Part shown: positions 31,619 through 40,397 of the stretch, piece after piece
Layout of the letters: every line of letters starts with the position of its first letter
Position numbering within the stretch: the stretch's first letter is position 1
DNA from: Desulfovibrio sp. UBA6121
Lineage (GTDB): Bacteria > Desulfobacterota > Desulfovibrionia > Desulfovibrionales > Desulfovibrionaceae
Reading direction: 5' to 3'
Assembly (NCBI GenBank): GCA_002422505.1
Contig: DIVX01000135.1
Span: 9,872 to 64,475 of the forward strand
Length of the DNA stretch: 54,604 bases
The notes under the pieces: model-generated
Told to the model about the DNA's origin: nothing
Seen by the model: the letters and a program-made list of their open reading frames with translations, nothing else
Database searches by the model: none
Translations under genes and position numbers: made by a program

Positions 31619-32488
31619 CTAGCGCCGCCGCACGCCGAGGGCTATGCCGACCAGGGTGGCGGCCACGCCGACGAGTTCGGCTGCGCCCACGGGCCGGGCG
31701 AAGAGCGTCAGATCCCACACGTAGGCCAGCACGGGCTGCAGCAGCAGGATGAGCCCGGCAAGGGACATGCGCGTTTCCCGCAGCCCGCGCGAGATGAGCG
31801 CCCAGCCCATGAGCTGCGAGGTGATGCCGTAGCCCGCCATGAGCAGCAGGGGCATGCCCGGAGCCAGGGCCGGGCTTTCGCCGCGCAGCAGCAGCACGGG
31901 CAGCAGCAGGGCGGCGGTCATCAGGGAGTTCACGGTCATGACGGCCAGTTGCGAGCCTTCTCCGCAGACGAGCATGCTGCGGCCCAGGGCGATGATGAAC
32001 CCGGCGTAGAAAAGGCCGGTCAAAAGGCCGAAGACGACGCCGAGCTGATAGTGCTGCCCGGCGCTGGCCCAGGCCGGGGCCACGATGGCGAAGAGCCCGG
32101 CCATGGCCAGGCCGAGGCCGAGGAAGAAGCGCAGACCGGGTTTTTCCTTAAGGAACACAATGCCCCACACGGCCAAAACAAACACCTGAAAATTCCCGAA
32201 AAGCGTGGCCAAACCGGGGCCTATGTACAGAATGGACAGGTGCCAGGTGACGAGATCGGCCGCGAAGAAGGCCGCGCACACCAGCGACCAGCCCCAGCCG
32301 CCGCGCGGCATGGCGGAGATCTTGGAGCGCGGTTCGCGGCTGGCGAGCGTGGCCAGGTACAGGCCTATGCCGCCTATGAGCACGCGGTGAAAGGCGGCTG
32401 CGTCGCCGCCGACGCCGTAGGGTGCGGCCAGCTTCACGAACACGGGCGAGAAGCTGATGATGAACGCGCCTAGAAGCAGGTGCCACAT
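31619..32488 (-). CDS. EamA/DMT-family exporter
   Basis: 289 aa with ten hydrophobic helices in two repeated halves of five, the plan of the drug/metabolite transporter family. Each half opens with the EamA pattern (LLLGAFIISFSPVFVKLA and YQLGVVFGLLTGLFYAGFI). The C-terminus is basic (GVRRR). The substrate is not evident. It is last in a minus-strand series with sfsA, 6 nt away, and is the first gene that looks like ordinary chromosome right of the island. Confidence 0.93.
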   Translation of the reverse strand: MWHLLLGAFIISFSPVFVKLAAPYGVGGDAAAFHRVLIGGIGLYLATLASREPRSKISAMPRGGWGWSLVCAAFFAADLVTWHLSILYIGPGLATLFGNFQVFVLAVWGIVFLKEKPGLRFFLGLGLAMAGLFAIVAPAWASAGQHYQLGVVFGLLTGLFYAGFIIALGRSMLVCGEGSQLAVMTVNSLMTAALLLPVLLLRGESPALAPGMPLLLMAGYGITSQLMGWALISRGLRETRMSLAGLILLLQPVLAYVWDLTLFARPVGAAELVGVAATLVGIALGVRRR

Positions 32489-32494
32489 GGGGGA

Positions 32495-33286
32495 TCAGCC
32501 TCTCCGGGGTGTTTCAAGGGCGGCCCAGGCCGGGGCGAGGCCCAGGCGTTCGGCCAGGAAGATTCCTTGGGGGGTGATGCGCGCGCGCCAGGCCCAGACC
32601 TCCACCCCGGCGCGCAGGGCCAGGGCCAGCCCGGCGGCGTATTCGGGATCGACGGCCTCTGCCGGGGCGAAGCAGTCGCCGTCTGGCCGCTGGACCAGGA
32701 AGAAGAGCGCGGCGCGGCAGCCTTGGCCGACTAGGCGCGTCAGCTCGGTCAGGTGCTTGCGGCCGCGTTCGCTGGCGGCGTCGGGGAACTGGGCCTGGCC
32801 GTCCTCCACAAGGGTGACGTTCTTGCACTCCACGTAGAGCGGCGGCAGGCCGTGGCCTTCCAGCAGGGCGTCCAGGCGGCTGTCTCCGGTCTTGGCCTCG
32901 GGCGTCAGGCAGGCGTAGGGGCGGGCCTCCGGCAGCAGCCGGGCACGCCAGGCGGCGGCCAGCAGGCGGTTGGGGGTCAGGGTGTTCACGCCCACCCAGG
33001 CTGGGTCGAGGCGTCCGTGCGGGCCGTTGTGCCCGCCGGGCAGGGCCAGGGCCTCCAGGGTCCATTTGAGGGCGCGGCCGGGGTTGGCGGCGGGGGAAAG
33101 CAGCGCCAGCGCGCCGGGCCGCAGCAGGCCGAGCATGGAGCCGGTGTTGTTGGTGTGGGCGCGCAGCTCGGCCCCGGTGGCGGGGTCGGTGGTGATGGCG
33201 GTGAAGCGCTTTTCGCGCCGCTGCAGCGCGGCCACGCGGCAACCGGGCGGAAAGCTCAGCAGGGGCGCGCCTTGCGGGCTACACAT
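32495..33286 (-). CDS. sfsA: SfsA family protein
   Basis: 263 aa. The family marks are present: AHTNNTGSMLGLLRPG, GVNTLTPNRLL, and the nuclease-like core DSRLDALLEG...YVECKNVTLVEDG, followed by FPDAASERGRKHLTEL and FFLVQRPD. SfsA was named for sugar-fermentation stimulation in E. coli; the core resembles PD-ExK nucleases and the protein can bind DNA. The start overlaps the end of the VOC gene by 8 nt. The protein is slightly longer than usual because of an N-terminal extension. Confidence 0.93.
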   Translation of the reverse strand: MCSPQGAPLLSFPPGCRVAALQRREKRFTAITTDPATGAELRAHTNNTGSMLGLLRPGALALLSPAANPGRALKWTLEALALPGGHNGPHGRLDPAWVGVNTLTPNRLLAAAWRARLLPEARPYACLTPEAKTGDSRLDALLEGHGLPPLYVECKNVTLVEDGQAQFPDAASERGRKHLTELTRLVGQGCRAALFFLVQRPDGDCFAPAEAVDPEYAAGLALALRAGVEVWAWRARITPQGIFLAERLGLAPAWAALETPRRG

Positions 33287-33938
33287 GCCGCAGGCCGCCG
33301 CTCTTGCGGGGAGCGTCGTCGTCGTTCCCGTTGTGATCGTCGTTGTGGTCGGCGGGGGGCACAGGCTCTTTGCCCACCAGACGCAGGCCCTCGCCGGGGT
33401 AGGTGCGGCGCTCCGCCTTTGGGGTGGGCCGGGCCACGGCGGGCCAGGCTCCGGGCACGGGTTCCGCCCCCTGGCGCGCCAGGGCCGTGGGCTCGCTGTC
33501 GGCCATCACGGGCCGGGCGCGCAGGTCCACGCCGGGCACGGGCACGCTGAACTCCACGGCAATGTTGTTGGGATCAAAAGAATAGAGCGAGTGGATGAAG
33601 CCATGGTCCACCACCTCGGACACCCAGAACCCGGCGGCTTCCAGGCGGTCGCGCAGGGTCCACAGCTCGTCCTCGTCGGCCAGGCCGAAGGAGATGTGAT
33701 CGAAGGTGAAGGGGCCGCGCACGGGCGCGCCGTGGTCCTTGTCCGGTCCGGGGGCAACGCCCGGCCATTCGAAAAAGGCGATCATGTCCTGCGCGGTAAG
33801 CTCGAAGAAATAGTGCCGGTAGCCGGGGTGGCCCAGGCCCGCCACCAGGCGCAGGCCAAGCAGATCGCGCCAGTAGCGTATGGTGGCGTCCATGTCGCCC
33901 GTGGCCAGGGCTAGGTGGTTGATGCCGGTGAAGCGCAT
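33279..33938 (-). CDS. VOC-family protein (glyoxalase-like)
   Basis: 219 aa. The vicinal-oxygen-chelate fold spans residues 1-125: FTGINHLALATGDMDATIRYWRD starts with the first metal ligand histidine, and FTFDHISFGLADEDEL and NNIAVEFS supply the later ligands. Relatives act as lyases or dioxygenases on oxygen-rich small molecules. The last 80 residues are disordered and rich in Pro, Ala, Asp and His (ADHNDDHNGNDDD). Overlaps sfsA by 8 nt. The substrate is unknown. Confidence 0.9.
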   Translation of the reverse strand: MRFTGINHLALATGDMDATIRYWRDLLGLRLVAGLGHPGYRHYFFELTAQDMIAFFEWPGVAPGPDKDHGAPVRGPFTFDHISFGLADEDELWTLRDRLEAAGFWVSEVVDHGFIHSLYSFDPNNIAVEFSVPVPGVDLRARPVMADSEPTALARQGAEPVPGAWPAVARPTPKAERRTYPGEGLRLVGKEPVPPADHNDDHNGNDDDAPRKSGGLRHV

Positions 33939-33989
33939 GGCGTGTCCCTCCGTGGGCCGCGTCTGCGGCGCTGGCGTTTTGGCGCGCGG

Positions 33990-34406
33990 CTACTTGGTGA
34001 TGGTGAGGCGCACCAGCTTGAACGTGTCCGGCCGGTAGCCGGGTTCGGGCTTGCGTATCTTGATCTGGATATCGCATTCGCCCTCGGCCAGGGCGGTGAA
34101 GGTGTAGCGCACGCGCTTGCCGCCCTCCACGGGCTCTATGCCGTCCAGGCGCAGCAGGTTGGTGTCGAAGGAGGTGCCCGCGAACTGGTAGCCGCTTTGG
34201 CCGGGGTCGCGCATGTCGAGCACCAGGACGCTGCCCGCGCGCAGGCTTTCCTCGTGGAGCTGCTCGCCGTCCAGACGCAGTTCCAGGTCGCCGGTGCCGC
34301 CCAGCATGCGCGGCATGTGCGCGCAGCCCAGGGTAAGCAGGCTTGCAAGCAGCAGAGCGGCCAGCAGGGTGGCGTGGCGTTTGGCGGCGGGAAAGGCGAA
34401 GGGCAT
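33990..34406 (-). CDS. Lipoprotein with chagasin-like (I42) fold
   Basis: 138 aa. Signal peptide with lipobox LLTLGC, cysteine at about 28. The mature part has GSVLVLDMRDPGQSGYQFAG and a final strand DTFKLVRLTITK; the GYxF pattern after a proline-containing loop recalls chagasin-type inhibitors of cysteine proteases. The start at 34406 follows GGAG. The protein would be anchored to a membrane facing the periplasm. Family assignment is tentative. Confidence 0.7.
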   Translation of the reverse strand: MPFAFPAAKRHATLLAALLLASLLTLGCAHMPRMLGGTGDLELRLDGEQLHEESLRAGSVLVLDMRDPGQSGYQFAGTSFDTNLLRLDGIEPVEGGKRVRYTFTALAEGECDIQIKIRKPEPGYRPDTFKLVRLTITK

Positions 34407-34619
34407 GGCTGTGCTCCGTTGTGGTGCTTGGATTGTGGCGCACCGACGGTGTACTCTGCCCGCACGGCAAGCGCAACCGGGGCGCTTTGCCCCCTGCCGG
34501 GCACCCAGCGCAAGGCTGGCGGCGCAAAGAAAGGGGGCCGGTTGCCCGGCCCCGTATGGAGAGTGGAGAGGAGGAGTGTTCAAGCGGAAGATGGCGGGGA
34601 AGAGGCTGTTCTTCTTAGG

Positions 34620-34970
34620 TTACTGCTGGGGGCGCAGCTGCGCTTCCAGCCAGGTGCGAACGCTCTGGTCGGGCGGGTACACGCCCTTCAGGTTGCCCAC
34701 GGAATCCAAAAACTTTCTGCCGAGGTCTTCGGGAAGCTCCAGTTCGGCCAGTTCGCGCGCTTCCTCTGAGTTGCGGCGCACCAGAATGGCCTTTGGCTTC
34801 TTGTCCCAGGTGTAGACCACGAAATAGTTGCTGTAGTCCGCCTTGGAGCGCACGGGCTGATGATCTGCCCGCCAGGAGTTGTTGCCCCATTCCAGGTACA
34901 GGGTCACGGCGTCCCAAGGGGTCATGCTCCAGTCGATCTCAAGGTCGCGGTAGTTTTGCAGGCTGCCCAT
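34620..34970 (-). CDS. DVU0772-family protein
   Basis: 116 aa, start at 34970 after AAGGAGGA. The opening MGSLQNYRDLEIDWSMTPWD and the following DAVTLYLEWGNNSWR match the family named after a Desulfovibrio vulgaris locus, known to me only as a conserved protein of this group. No signal peptide or membrane segment. The function is not known. It has its own promoter (34996-35023) and is divergent from the PocR-domain gene. Confidence 0.78.
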   Translation of the reverse strand: MGSLQNYRDLEIDWSMTPWDAVTLYLEWGNNSWRADHQPVRSKADYSNYFVVYTWDKKPKAILVRRNSEEARELAELELPEDLGRKFLDSVGNLKGVYPPDQSVRTWLEAQLRPQQ

Positions 34971-34995
34971 AGAATCCTCCTTGCGTCTGGTGTAA

Positions 34996-35023
34996 ATGAT
35001 AATTCTTCCTGTTTGCTTGTCAA
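34996..35023 (-). promoter_or_regulatory. Sigma-70 promoter of the DVU0772-type gene
   Basis: TTGACA (35023-35018), 16 nt, TATCAT (35001-34996) on the minus strand, 25 nt before the start codon region. The left shoulder is AT-rich, unlike its surroundings. Confidence 0.65.
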
Positions 35024-35208
35024 CTGTTTTTGTCGAGATTATTTTTGGGGTGCCAAGCGCCGGGAACAAGGGTAAGGGAGAGGGCGAACCCGGCGTCGCA
35101 ACGGGCGATTTTTGCGTTTGGTTTGACGCGCCAGGGCCTGCCGTGCCAGAAAAGCCGGTCTGCGCGCATACAATATTTTCATCACCCACCCCTTTTAGAG
35201 GAGCACTT

Positions 35209-35724
35209 ATGGAGATGACCGACATTTTGCCCGCCGAGGGCTGGGCCAAGCTGGAGCAGGACATTTACGAGCGCTACGGCGTGAGCGCCCATGCGCACAC
35301 CGCAGCGGGCGCGCCTTTTACCGGGCGCGAGCTGTGGGGCAACAGGCTGTGCCCCCGGCTGCGGCAGAACAAAAGCGCGGGCACGAGCATTTGCGCCGTG
35401 GTGAACCAGGCCGTGCGCACCGAGTCGCGCCAGGAGAGCAAGACCGTCATCACCGATTGCGACGCCGGGTTCATGCTCATTGCGGTGCCGGTCATCGTGG
35501 AGGGCGAGTTCATCGGCATGCTGGGCGGATGCGGCGGATTGTGCGACGGCGCAGAGCCGGAGAGCTTTCTGCTGGAGAAGACGGCAGGCTTCAGCGAGGA
35601 CCTGGTGACGGAGCTGTGCTCCGACATGCGCCAGTACACCGCGGAGGAAGCCCAGGAGATAGCCCGCTACATAGAGGACCGCGTGGCCGAGGTGGTGCGC
35701 AACTACGAGGCCGGGCGTAAGTAG
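35209..35724 (+). CDS. PocR-type ligand-binding domain protein
   Basis: 171 aa from the ATG at 35209 (site AGAGGAG). The sequence WAKLEQDIYERYGVSAHAHT, then GAPFTGRELWGNRLCPRL and AICAVV-like GTSICAVVNQA, with CDAGFMLIAVPVIVEGEFIG, is the PocR sensory domain, which binds small molecules or metals through conserved cysteines. There is no kinase, DNA-binding or cyclase domain, so it works as a stand-alone sensor or binder. It ends with a helix that may mediate dimerisation. It lies 40 nt before the thioesterase gene. Confidence 0.88.
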   Translation: MEMTDILPAEGWAKLEQDIYERYGVSAHAHTAAGAPFTGRELWGNRLCPRLRQNKSAGTSICAVVNQAVRTESRQESKTVITDCDAGFMLIAVPVIVEGEFIGMLGGCGGLCDGAEPESFLLEKTAGFSEDLVTELCSDMRQYTAEEAQEIARYIEDRVAEVVRNYEAGRK

Positions 35725-35764
35725 TCCCCCGGCCTTTCGCGCCCGCATTGCAAAGGAGCAGCCC

Positions 35765-36208
35765 GTGCCCAGAATCTTTACGCAGGAAATATGCATCGCC
35801 CCGGCGGACATCGACGTGCAGGGGCATGTGAACAACACGCGCTACGTCGCCTGGATGCAGGACGTGGCCGTGGCGCACAGCGTAGCCCAGGGCTGGCCCA
35901 TGAGCCGCTACGTGGCCGAGGGCGCGGGCTGGGTGGTGCGCCAGCACACGATTACCTACAAACGTCCGTGTTTTTTGGGCGAAACAATCACCGCCTGCAC
36001 CTGGATAGCGACCTTTTCGCCCCGGCAGAGCGCCCGGCGCTACCAGTTCTGGCGCGCGGCGGACAAGGTCGTGCTGGCCGAGGCCGAAACCCAGTGGGTG
36101 TTCATCGACCTGAAAAGCGGCCGCCCGTCCAAGGTGCCGCAGTCCCTGCGCGAGGCCTTCGAGCTGGTGGAGGACGAGGGCGAGGTGAAGCGGATGCTGG
36201 AGGGGTAG
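35765..36208 (+). CDS. Acyl-CoA thioesterase (hotdog fold)
   Basis: 147 aa. The 4-hydroxybenzoyl-CoA thioesterase pattern is clear: IAPADIDVQGHVNNTRYVAWM with its catalytic aspartate, then VVRQHTITYKRPCFLGETI and WVFIDLKSGRPSKVP. The enzyme hydrolyses acyl-CoA to free acid and CoA. AAAGGAG at 35751-35757 supports the start. Substrate length is not evident. Confidence 0.9.
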   Translation: MPRIFTQEICIAPADIDVQGHVNNTRYVAWMQDVAVAHSVAQGWPMSRYVAEGAGWVVRQHTITYKRPCFLGETITACTWIATFSPRQSARRYQFWRAADKVVLAEAETQWVFIDLKSGRPSKVPQSLREAFELVEDEGEVKRMLEG

Positions 36209-36238
36209 CGCCCTGGCGCGCCTTCGGGAGATTCCCAA

Positions 36239-36442
36239 ATGATCGACGCCAAGACCGTGCACGAAAGGATGCTCCAAGGCGACCCGGAGTATGCCCGCGA
36301 GTATGAGGCCCTGGGCGAGGAGTTCGCCCTGGTGGAAACCTTGGTGCGCGCAACCGGCAGCGCCGCATTGACTCCCGCTCCCCCTCGGTGCACAACTCCC
36401 CCACGCGGCCACAGCCGCAAAGGGAGCCTCATCCGCACATGA
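36239..36442 (+). pseudogene. Truncated antitoxin-like gene
   Basis: 67 codons. The first 37 (MIDAKTVHERMLQGDPEYAR and EYEALGEEFALVETLVRA) look like the N-terminal helices of HigA/XRE-type antitoxins. The reading then runs into unrelated Pro/Arg-rich residues exactly where the helix-turn-helix should begin, and stops in the murI start. The DNA-binding domain has been lost. A toxin gene is not seen. Confidence 0.45.
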
Positions 36443-37290
36443 CTGCTGCACAGAAACCTGCCGCATCCCTGCCCATCGGCGTGTTCGACTCCGGTGTGGG
36501 CGGGCTGACCGTTCTGCGCGCGCTCAAGAACGCGCTGCCGCACGAGGACTTTCTCTACCTGGGCGATACCGCCCGCCTGCCCTACGGCACCAAAAGCGGC
36601 GCAACGGTCGCCCGCTACGCCCTGCAAACCACCAAGGTGCTGGTGGACCAGGGCGTGAAGCTGCTGGTGGTGGCCTGCAACACCGCCTCCGCCGTGGCGC
36701 TGCCCGGCCTTGCCGCCGCCTACCCGGACCTGCCGGTGGTGGGCGTCATCGAGCCCGGCGCGCGCGCCTGCGCGAAAAAGGCCCCCCATGGGCGCATCGC
36801 GGTCATCGCCACCGGCAGCACCGTGCGCGGCACGGCCTACCAAACGGCCATTCTGCGCCTGCGGCCAGAGGCCACCATCGCCACGCGCCCGGCCCAGGTG
36901 TTCGTCGCCCTGGCCGAGGAAGGCTGGACCGAAGGGCCGGAGGTGGAGGCCGTGGCCGCCCGCTACCTTACGCCGCTCATGGCCGAGTTTCCCGGTGGCC
37001 GCCCGGACTGCCTGGTGCTGGGCTGCACGCATTTTCCCGTTTTGGCCCAGGCCATACGCAAGGCCCTGCCCGAGGGCGTGTGTCTGGTGGATTCCGCCGA
37101 GACCACGGCGGAGTGCGTGGCCCAGGAGCTTGGCGCGCGCGGCCTGCTCAAGCCCGGCGGCGGTCCCGAATGCCAGCCCGGCACGGTGCGCTTTTTCGCC
37201 ACCGACGACCCCGAACGCTTCGCCAAGGTGGGCGAGATTTTCCTGGGCCAGCCCTTGAATCTGGCGGACATCACCCTGGTGGATTTGTAG
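36439..37290 (+). CDS. murI: Glutamate racemase
   Basis: 283 aa. The enzyme makes D-glutamate for peptidoglycan. Catalytic motifs: IGVFDSGVGGLTVLRAL, LYLGDTARLPYGTKS, the first cysteine in VVACNTASAVAL, and the second in VLGCTHFPVL. The start at 36439 overlaps the end of the truncated antitoxin frame. Length is normal. Confidence 0.95.
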   Translation: MTAAQKPAASLPIGVFDSGVGGLTVLRALKNALPHEDFLYLGDTARLPYGTKSGATVARYALQTTKVLVDQGVKLLVVACNTASAVALPGLAAAYPDLPVVGVIEPGARACAKKAPHGRIAVIATGSTVRGTAYQTAILRLRPEATIATRPAQVFVALAEEGWTEGPEVEAVAARYLTPLMAEFPGGRPDCLVLGCTHFPVLAQAIRKALPEGVCLVDSAETTAECVAQELGARGLLKPGGGPECQPGTVRFFATDDPERFAKVGEIFLGQPLNLADITLVDL

Positions 37291-37487
37291 CGCGCATTGG
37301 GCCGCTGCTTCCGCGCGGCTGGCCTGCATGCCGGGCATGCCGGGGTGATTGCCGGAGGGGCTGCGACGGCCAGCGCTTCGGCCAATGCGACGGCCAGCGC
37401 GGGGTGGACGCGGCGGGCCTGGACAAGGGCGCGCTCTGCGGGCATTGTTCCCAGCGGCAGCCAACCCCCAAGCAACGCGGAGGCAGC

Positions 37488-38201
37488 ATGCTTCGTCTGC
37501 ACGGCCTGAGTCACGAGAGCTTCGAGAAAGAGGCGGAGATAGCCGCCTGGGCGCAGGAGCGCGGCCACAGCCTTGGCCATACGGACCTGTGGAACGGCGA
37601 GACTCCGCCCGACCCCTCCTCCTTCGACTTTCTGGTGGTCATGGGCGGGCCCATGGGCATTTATGATGAAGACAAGCACCCCTGGCTGGCCCTGGAAAAG
37701 CGCTTCCTCAAGGCCAGCATCGACGCGGGCAAGCTGGTCATCGGCGTGTGCCTGGGCGCGCAGCTCTTGTGCGATGTGCTGGGCGGCCAGGTGACGAAGA
37801 ACGCCCACCGCGAGATTGGCTGGCACAGGGTGCAGGCCGGGCCCGACGCAGCCAAGAGCCGCGTGTTCGCCAGCCTGCCCAAAGAGTATGAAGCCTTCCA
37901 CTGGCACGGCGACACCTTCTCCATTCCCCCCGGCGCGCTGTGGACAGCCAAAAGCGAGGCCTGCGCGCACCAGGCCTTCACCGCCTGCGACGACCGCGTG
38001 GTGGGCCTGCAGTTCCATCTGGAGACCAACGCGGCAAGCATGGCCGAACTTTCCGTCAACTGCGCCGATGAGATCACCGTTGACCCGCTGAAGTGGCCGT
38101 ATGTGCAGTCCGCCAGCATGATGCAGGACCGCCCGGAGCGCCTCGTCCCCCTGCGAGGGCTGCTTGATGGCGTTCTGGACAACATGGCGCGGCTGGTATA
38201 G
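37488..38201 (+). CDS. Class I glutamine amidotransferase-like protein
   Basis: 237 aa. The triad is visible: GVCLGAQLL (nucleophile Cys), LQFHLE (His) and the following glutamate. HWHGDTFSIP is typical of the GMP-synthase-like stand-alone amidotransferases. These hydrolyse glutamine or gamma-glutamyl bonds; the partner is not known. The start at 37488 follows GGAGG. The interval 37291-37487 has no supported gene. Confidence 0.9.
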   Translation: MLRLHGLSHESFEKEAEIAAWAQERGHSLGHTDLWNGETPPDPSSFDFLVVMGGPMGIYDEDKHPWLALEKRFLKASIDAGKLVIGVCLGAQLLCDVLGGQVTKNAHREIGWHRVQAGPDAAKSRVFASLPKEYEAFHWHGDTFSIPPGALWTAKSEACAHQAFTACDDRVVGLQFHLETNAASMAELSVNCADEITVDPLKWPYVQSASMMQDRPERLVPLRGLLDGVLDNMARLV

Positions 38202-38257
38202 AAGCGCGGCCCCGCGCACTTCGGGCGGGGCACTCACATTATAAAGAAGGGGGAGGC

Positions 38258-38545
38258 ATGGCCGAAACCGTAGAAGAATTGACCATAAGCTATGAAGAAG
38301 ACGGCGTGGTCGTCACCGAGGAACTGGACAAGGTCGTTTTGTCCAAGGGCGCTTGGGCGACCGTGCTTTTCAAATACCGCTCCTGGGACAAGGCCAAGGC
38401 CGACTATGGCCCGGTGGCCTTCACCATCCGCCGCTACCGCAAGCAGAACGGCGAGTACAAGCAGCAAAGCAAGTTCACCATCTCCAGCGAAGACCAGGCG
38501 CGCAAGATCATCGACGCGCTGAACGGCTGGATTGGGGCGAAATAG
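38258..38545 (+). CDS. Conserved hypothetical protein
   Basis: 95 aa after a strong GGGGGAGG site. Composition is charged and soluble (ETVEELTISYEEDGVVVTEE, ending DALNGWIGAK). The fold looks like beta strands followed by one helix. No function is recognised. It lies 56 nt after the amidotransferase. Confidence 0.75.
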   Translation: MAETVEELTISYEEDGVVVTEELDKVVLSKGAWATVLFKYRSWDKAKADYGPVAFTIRRYRKQNGEYKQQSKFTISSEDQARKIIDALNGWIGAK

Positions 38546-38680
38546 CCCGCAGGCGCGGGAAAGATCTTCCCCGGCCAGAGGGAACCATTCCAGCGCCGCC
38601 AGCGGACGGTCTACGCAATAAGCCCGCGCGGAACGACCATGCACCGAGGTCGTGGCTGCCTCCGCAATATGTCTACGCAA

Positions 38681-38720
38681 AACGCCCTGGCGCTTCGGAA
38701 TGAGGCGCCAGGGCGTTTTG
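38681..38720. terminator. Strong hairpin terminator, both strands
   Basis: A 13-bp perfect stem (38681-38693 with 38705-38717), loop of 11 nt, with AAAA before and TTTT after. It separates the plus-strand gene at 38258 from the thermonuclease on the minus strand. The rest of 38546-38892 shows no gene. Confidence 0.93.
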
Positions 38721-38892
38721 CCGTGCAACAAGCCGGAAACAAAGGGTTTCGCCCCGAAAAAAACATCCCTGCCAGCGACGATATTCCGGGCCTTGCGGTA
38801 CGCGCCGGAAGAAATACGCAGACGCAGGCGTAACCGTTCGTACCCCTTGCGCGTCTGAGGTTTGAGCCAGAGGTGACGTTGTGCGGGCTGCG

Positions 38893-39441
38893 CTAGCGCA
38901 GCACCTTGACCAGGCTTTTGGCCGCCCCCCGCAGCACGCGCACCGGGGCCTGGTACCACTCCTCGGTTTGGTGCCGCCTGCGCCAGTCCGCCGGGCGTTC
39001 CGGGTTCGCGGCGGCCCACAGGCCGCGCCGTTCGCGCCGGGCCTGGTCCTCCAGCGCGCGCAGGCGTACGCAGAGATCCTGGTGGCAGTACTCAGCGTAT
39101 ACCCAGGCCAGGCCCTCGGCCACCAGCACCTCGTTCAGCAGGGTGCCGTCCTGCAGGCGCACAAGGGCCACGGTGCGGCCATAGCGGTCCGTGTCCACTG
39201 GCTCCACGTCCAGAACGTTGTGCGTGGCCAGGGCGGATACTTTACTTTTTGCGCGCGGGCCGTATGCCTGCTTGATTTCCGGTGCGTCTATGCCATACAG
39301 GCGCAGGATGATGATGGTATTTTTGCTGTCCAGAACCGTGAGGGTGTCGCCGTCGCACACAGTATTTGTGCCCGCCACAAAGGCCCAGGCCGGAGCCGCC
39401 AGGCACAGGATAAGCAAAAGAAGCACGCAGCGTGGCATCAT
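38893..39441 (-). CDS. Secreted staphylococcal-nuclease-like protein
   Basis: 182 aa. A signal peptide (MPRCVLLLLILCLAAPAWA) precedes an SNase/TNase domain. Its marks are VCDGDTLTVLD, the catalytic arginine in LRLYGIDAPE, and DRYGRTVALV with the second arginine. Later VLVAEGLAWVYAEYC and EDQARRERRGLW are conserved. Such nucleases need calcium and cut DNA or RNA outside the cell. The start may be 39441 or 39438. The C-terminal 30 residues are basic. Confidence 0.92.
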   Translation of the reverse strand: MMPRCVLLLLILCLAAPAWAFVAGTNTVCDGDTLTVLDSKNTIIILRLYGIDAPEIKQAYGPRAKSKVSALATHNVLDVEPVDTDRYGRTVALVRLQDGTLLNEVLVAEGLAWVYAEYCHQDLCVRLRALEDQARRERRGLWAAANPERPADWRRRHQTEEWYQAPVRVLRGAAKSLVKVLR

Positions 39442-39525
39442 TTGGCCTTTGTGCACAATGCCTACAGGCGAGTCAATAAGCCTTGATTCACGACTATCCT
39501 GCTCGGTTTTTGCGTACGCGGGGGG

Positions 39526-39554
39526 TTGACTGCGTATGAAAACGTGCGTACAAA
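39526..39554 (+). promoter_or_regulatory. Promoter of the response regulator gene
   Basis: TTGACT (39526-39531), 17 nt, TACAAA (39549-39554), about 55 nt before the start codon. Confidence 0.55.
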
Positions 39555-39609
39555 TATTTTCACATTGAAGCTGATGGATGGGTAGACTGTATTGAAAGGT
39601 GATGCAGAC

Positions 39610-40269
39610 ATGACGGAAACCACGGACACCAAACGTTACAAGGTGCTTTTGGCCGAAGACCACGCCTTGCTGCGCCAAAGCCTCAAGGCGTATCTTGAAA
39701 CGCAGGGCCTTTGCCAGGTTGTGGGCGAGGCCATGCGCATGTACCGCGAACTCAAGCCGGACATTGTGCTCATGGATCTTTCCATGCCCGGCGTGGACGG
39801 CATGGTGGCGGTCAAGGCCATCAAGCGCGACTTCCCGGAGGCGCGCATCATCGCCCTCACCGCCCACCGCAGCGAGGACTACCTCCATGCCGCCCTGGAT
39901 TCCGGGGTTGACGGCTACGTAGTGAAGGCCGCCAGCGCCGAGGATCTGCTTACGGCGATTCGCGCCGTGTGCCGGGGCAAGGCGTACGTCAGCCCGGAAG
40001 TTTCGGCCACGCTCATCACCGGTTACCTACGCAGCAACCGGCAAGAGCACTCCTCTCCGTTGGAGGGGCTGACCACGCGCGAACGGCACATTCTTCAGTT
40101 GGTGCTGCAAGGCATGAAGAACAAGGAAATCGCCGAAACGCTCTTCCTTTCCACCCGCACGGTGGAGAAACACCGCGCCAACTTCATGAAAAAGCTCGAC
40201 CTGCACAACCTCCACCAAGTGCGCGAGTTTGTGAAAACCAACGGTGTGGATTTCGATTCGCTCCGCTAG
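39610..40269 (+). CDS. NarL/LuxR-type response regulator with shortened receiver
   Basis: 219 aa. The receiver domain has LLAEDHALLRQSL (acid pocket), the phosphorylation site IVLMDLSMPGVDG, then the conserved ALTAHRS threonine and YVVKAAS lysine. The C-terminal LuxR-type helix-turn-helix is LTTRERHILQLVLQGMKNKE followed by LFLSTRTVEKHRANFMKKL. Between QVVGEA and MRMYRELKPD about eight or nine residues usual for the family (the SDGREAL helix) are missing, an in-frame deletion. No kinase is encoded nearby. The start could also be 39592; 39610 matches the family. Confidence 0.93.
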   Translation: MTETTDTKRYKVLLAEDHALLRQSLKAYLETQGLCQVVGEAMRMYRELKPDIVLMDLSMPGVDGMVAVKAIKRDFPEARIIALTAHRSEDYLHAALDSGVDGYVVKAASAEDLLTAIRAVCRGKAYVSPEVSATLITGYLRSNRQEHSSPLEGLTTRERHILQLVLQGMKNKEIAETLFLSTRTVEKHRANFMKKLDLHNLHQVREFVKTNGVDFDSLR

Positions 40270-40369
40270 GTGCGACGTTTACAGACCTTGTTCGCAAATC
40301 GTTTGCTCCGGCGCAGGGGCGATTTGTGCTGTAACGCGGGTGATTCTTCAAGAAGCTGCATACTATTGA

Positions 40370-40397
40370 GCCAGCGGGGCAACTCGCTGGCTTTTTT
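40370..40397 (+). terminator. Intrinsic terminator
   Basis: GCCAGCG (40370-40376) pairs with CGCTGGC (40385-40391), followed by six T. It lies 100 nt after the response regulator. The following 40398-40829 holds no supported gene except a hairpin CCACGGGC...GCCCGTGG (40801-40822) that ends beside the ribosome site of the next gene. Confidence 0.88.
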
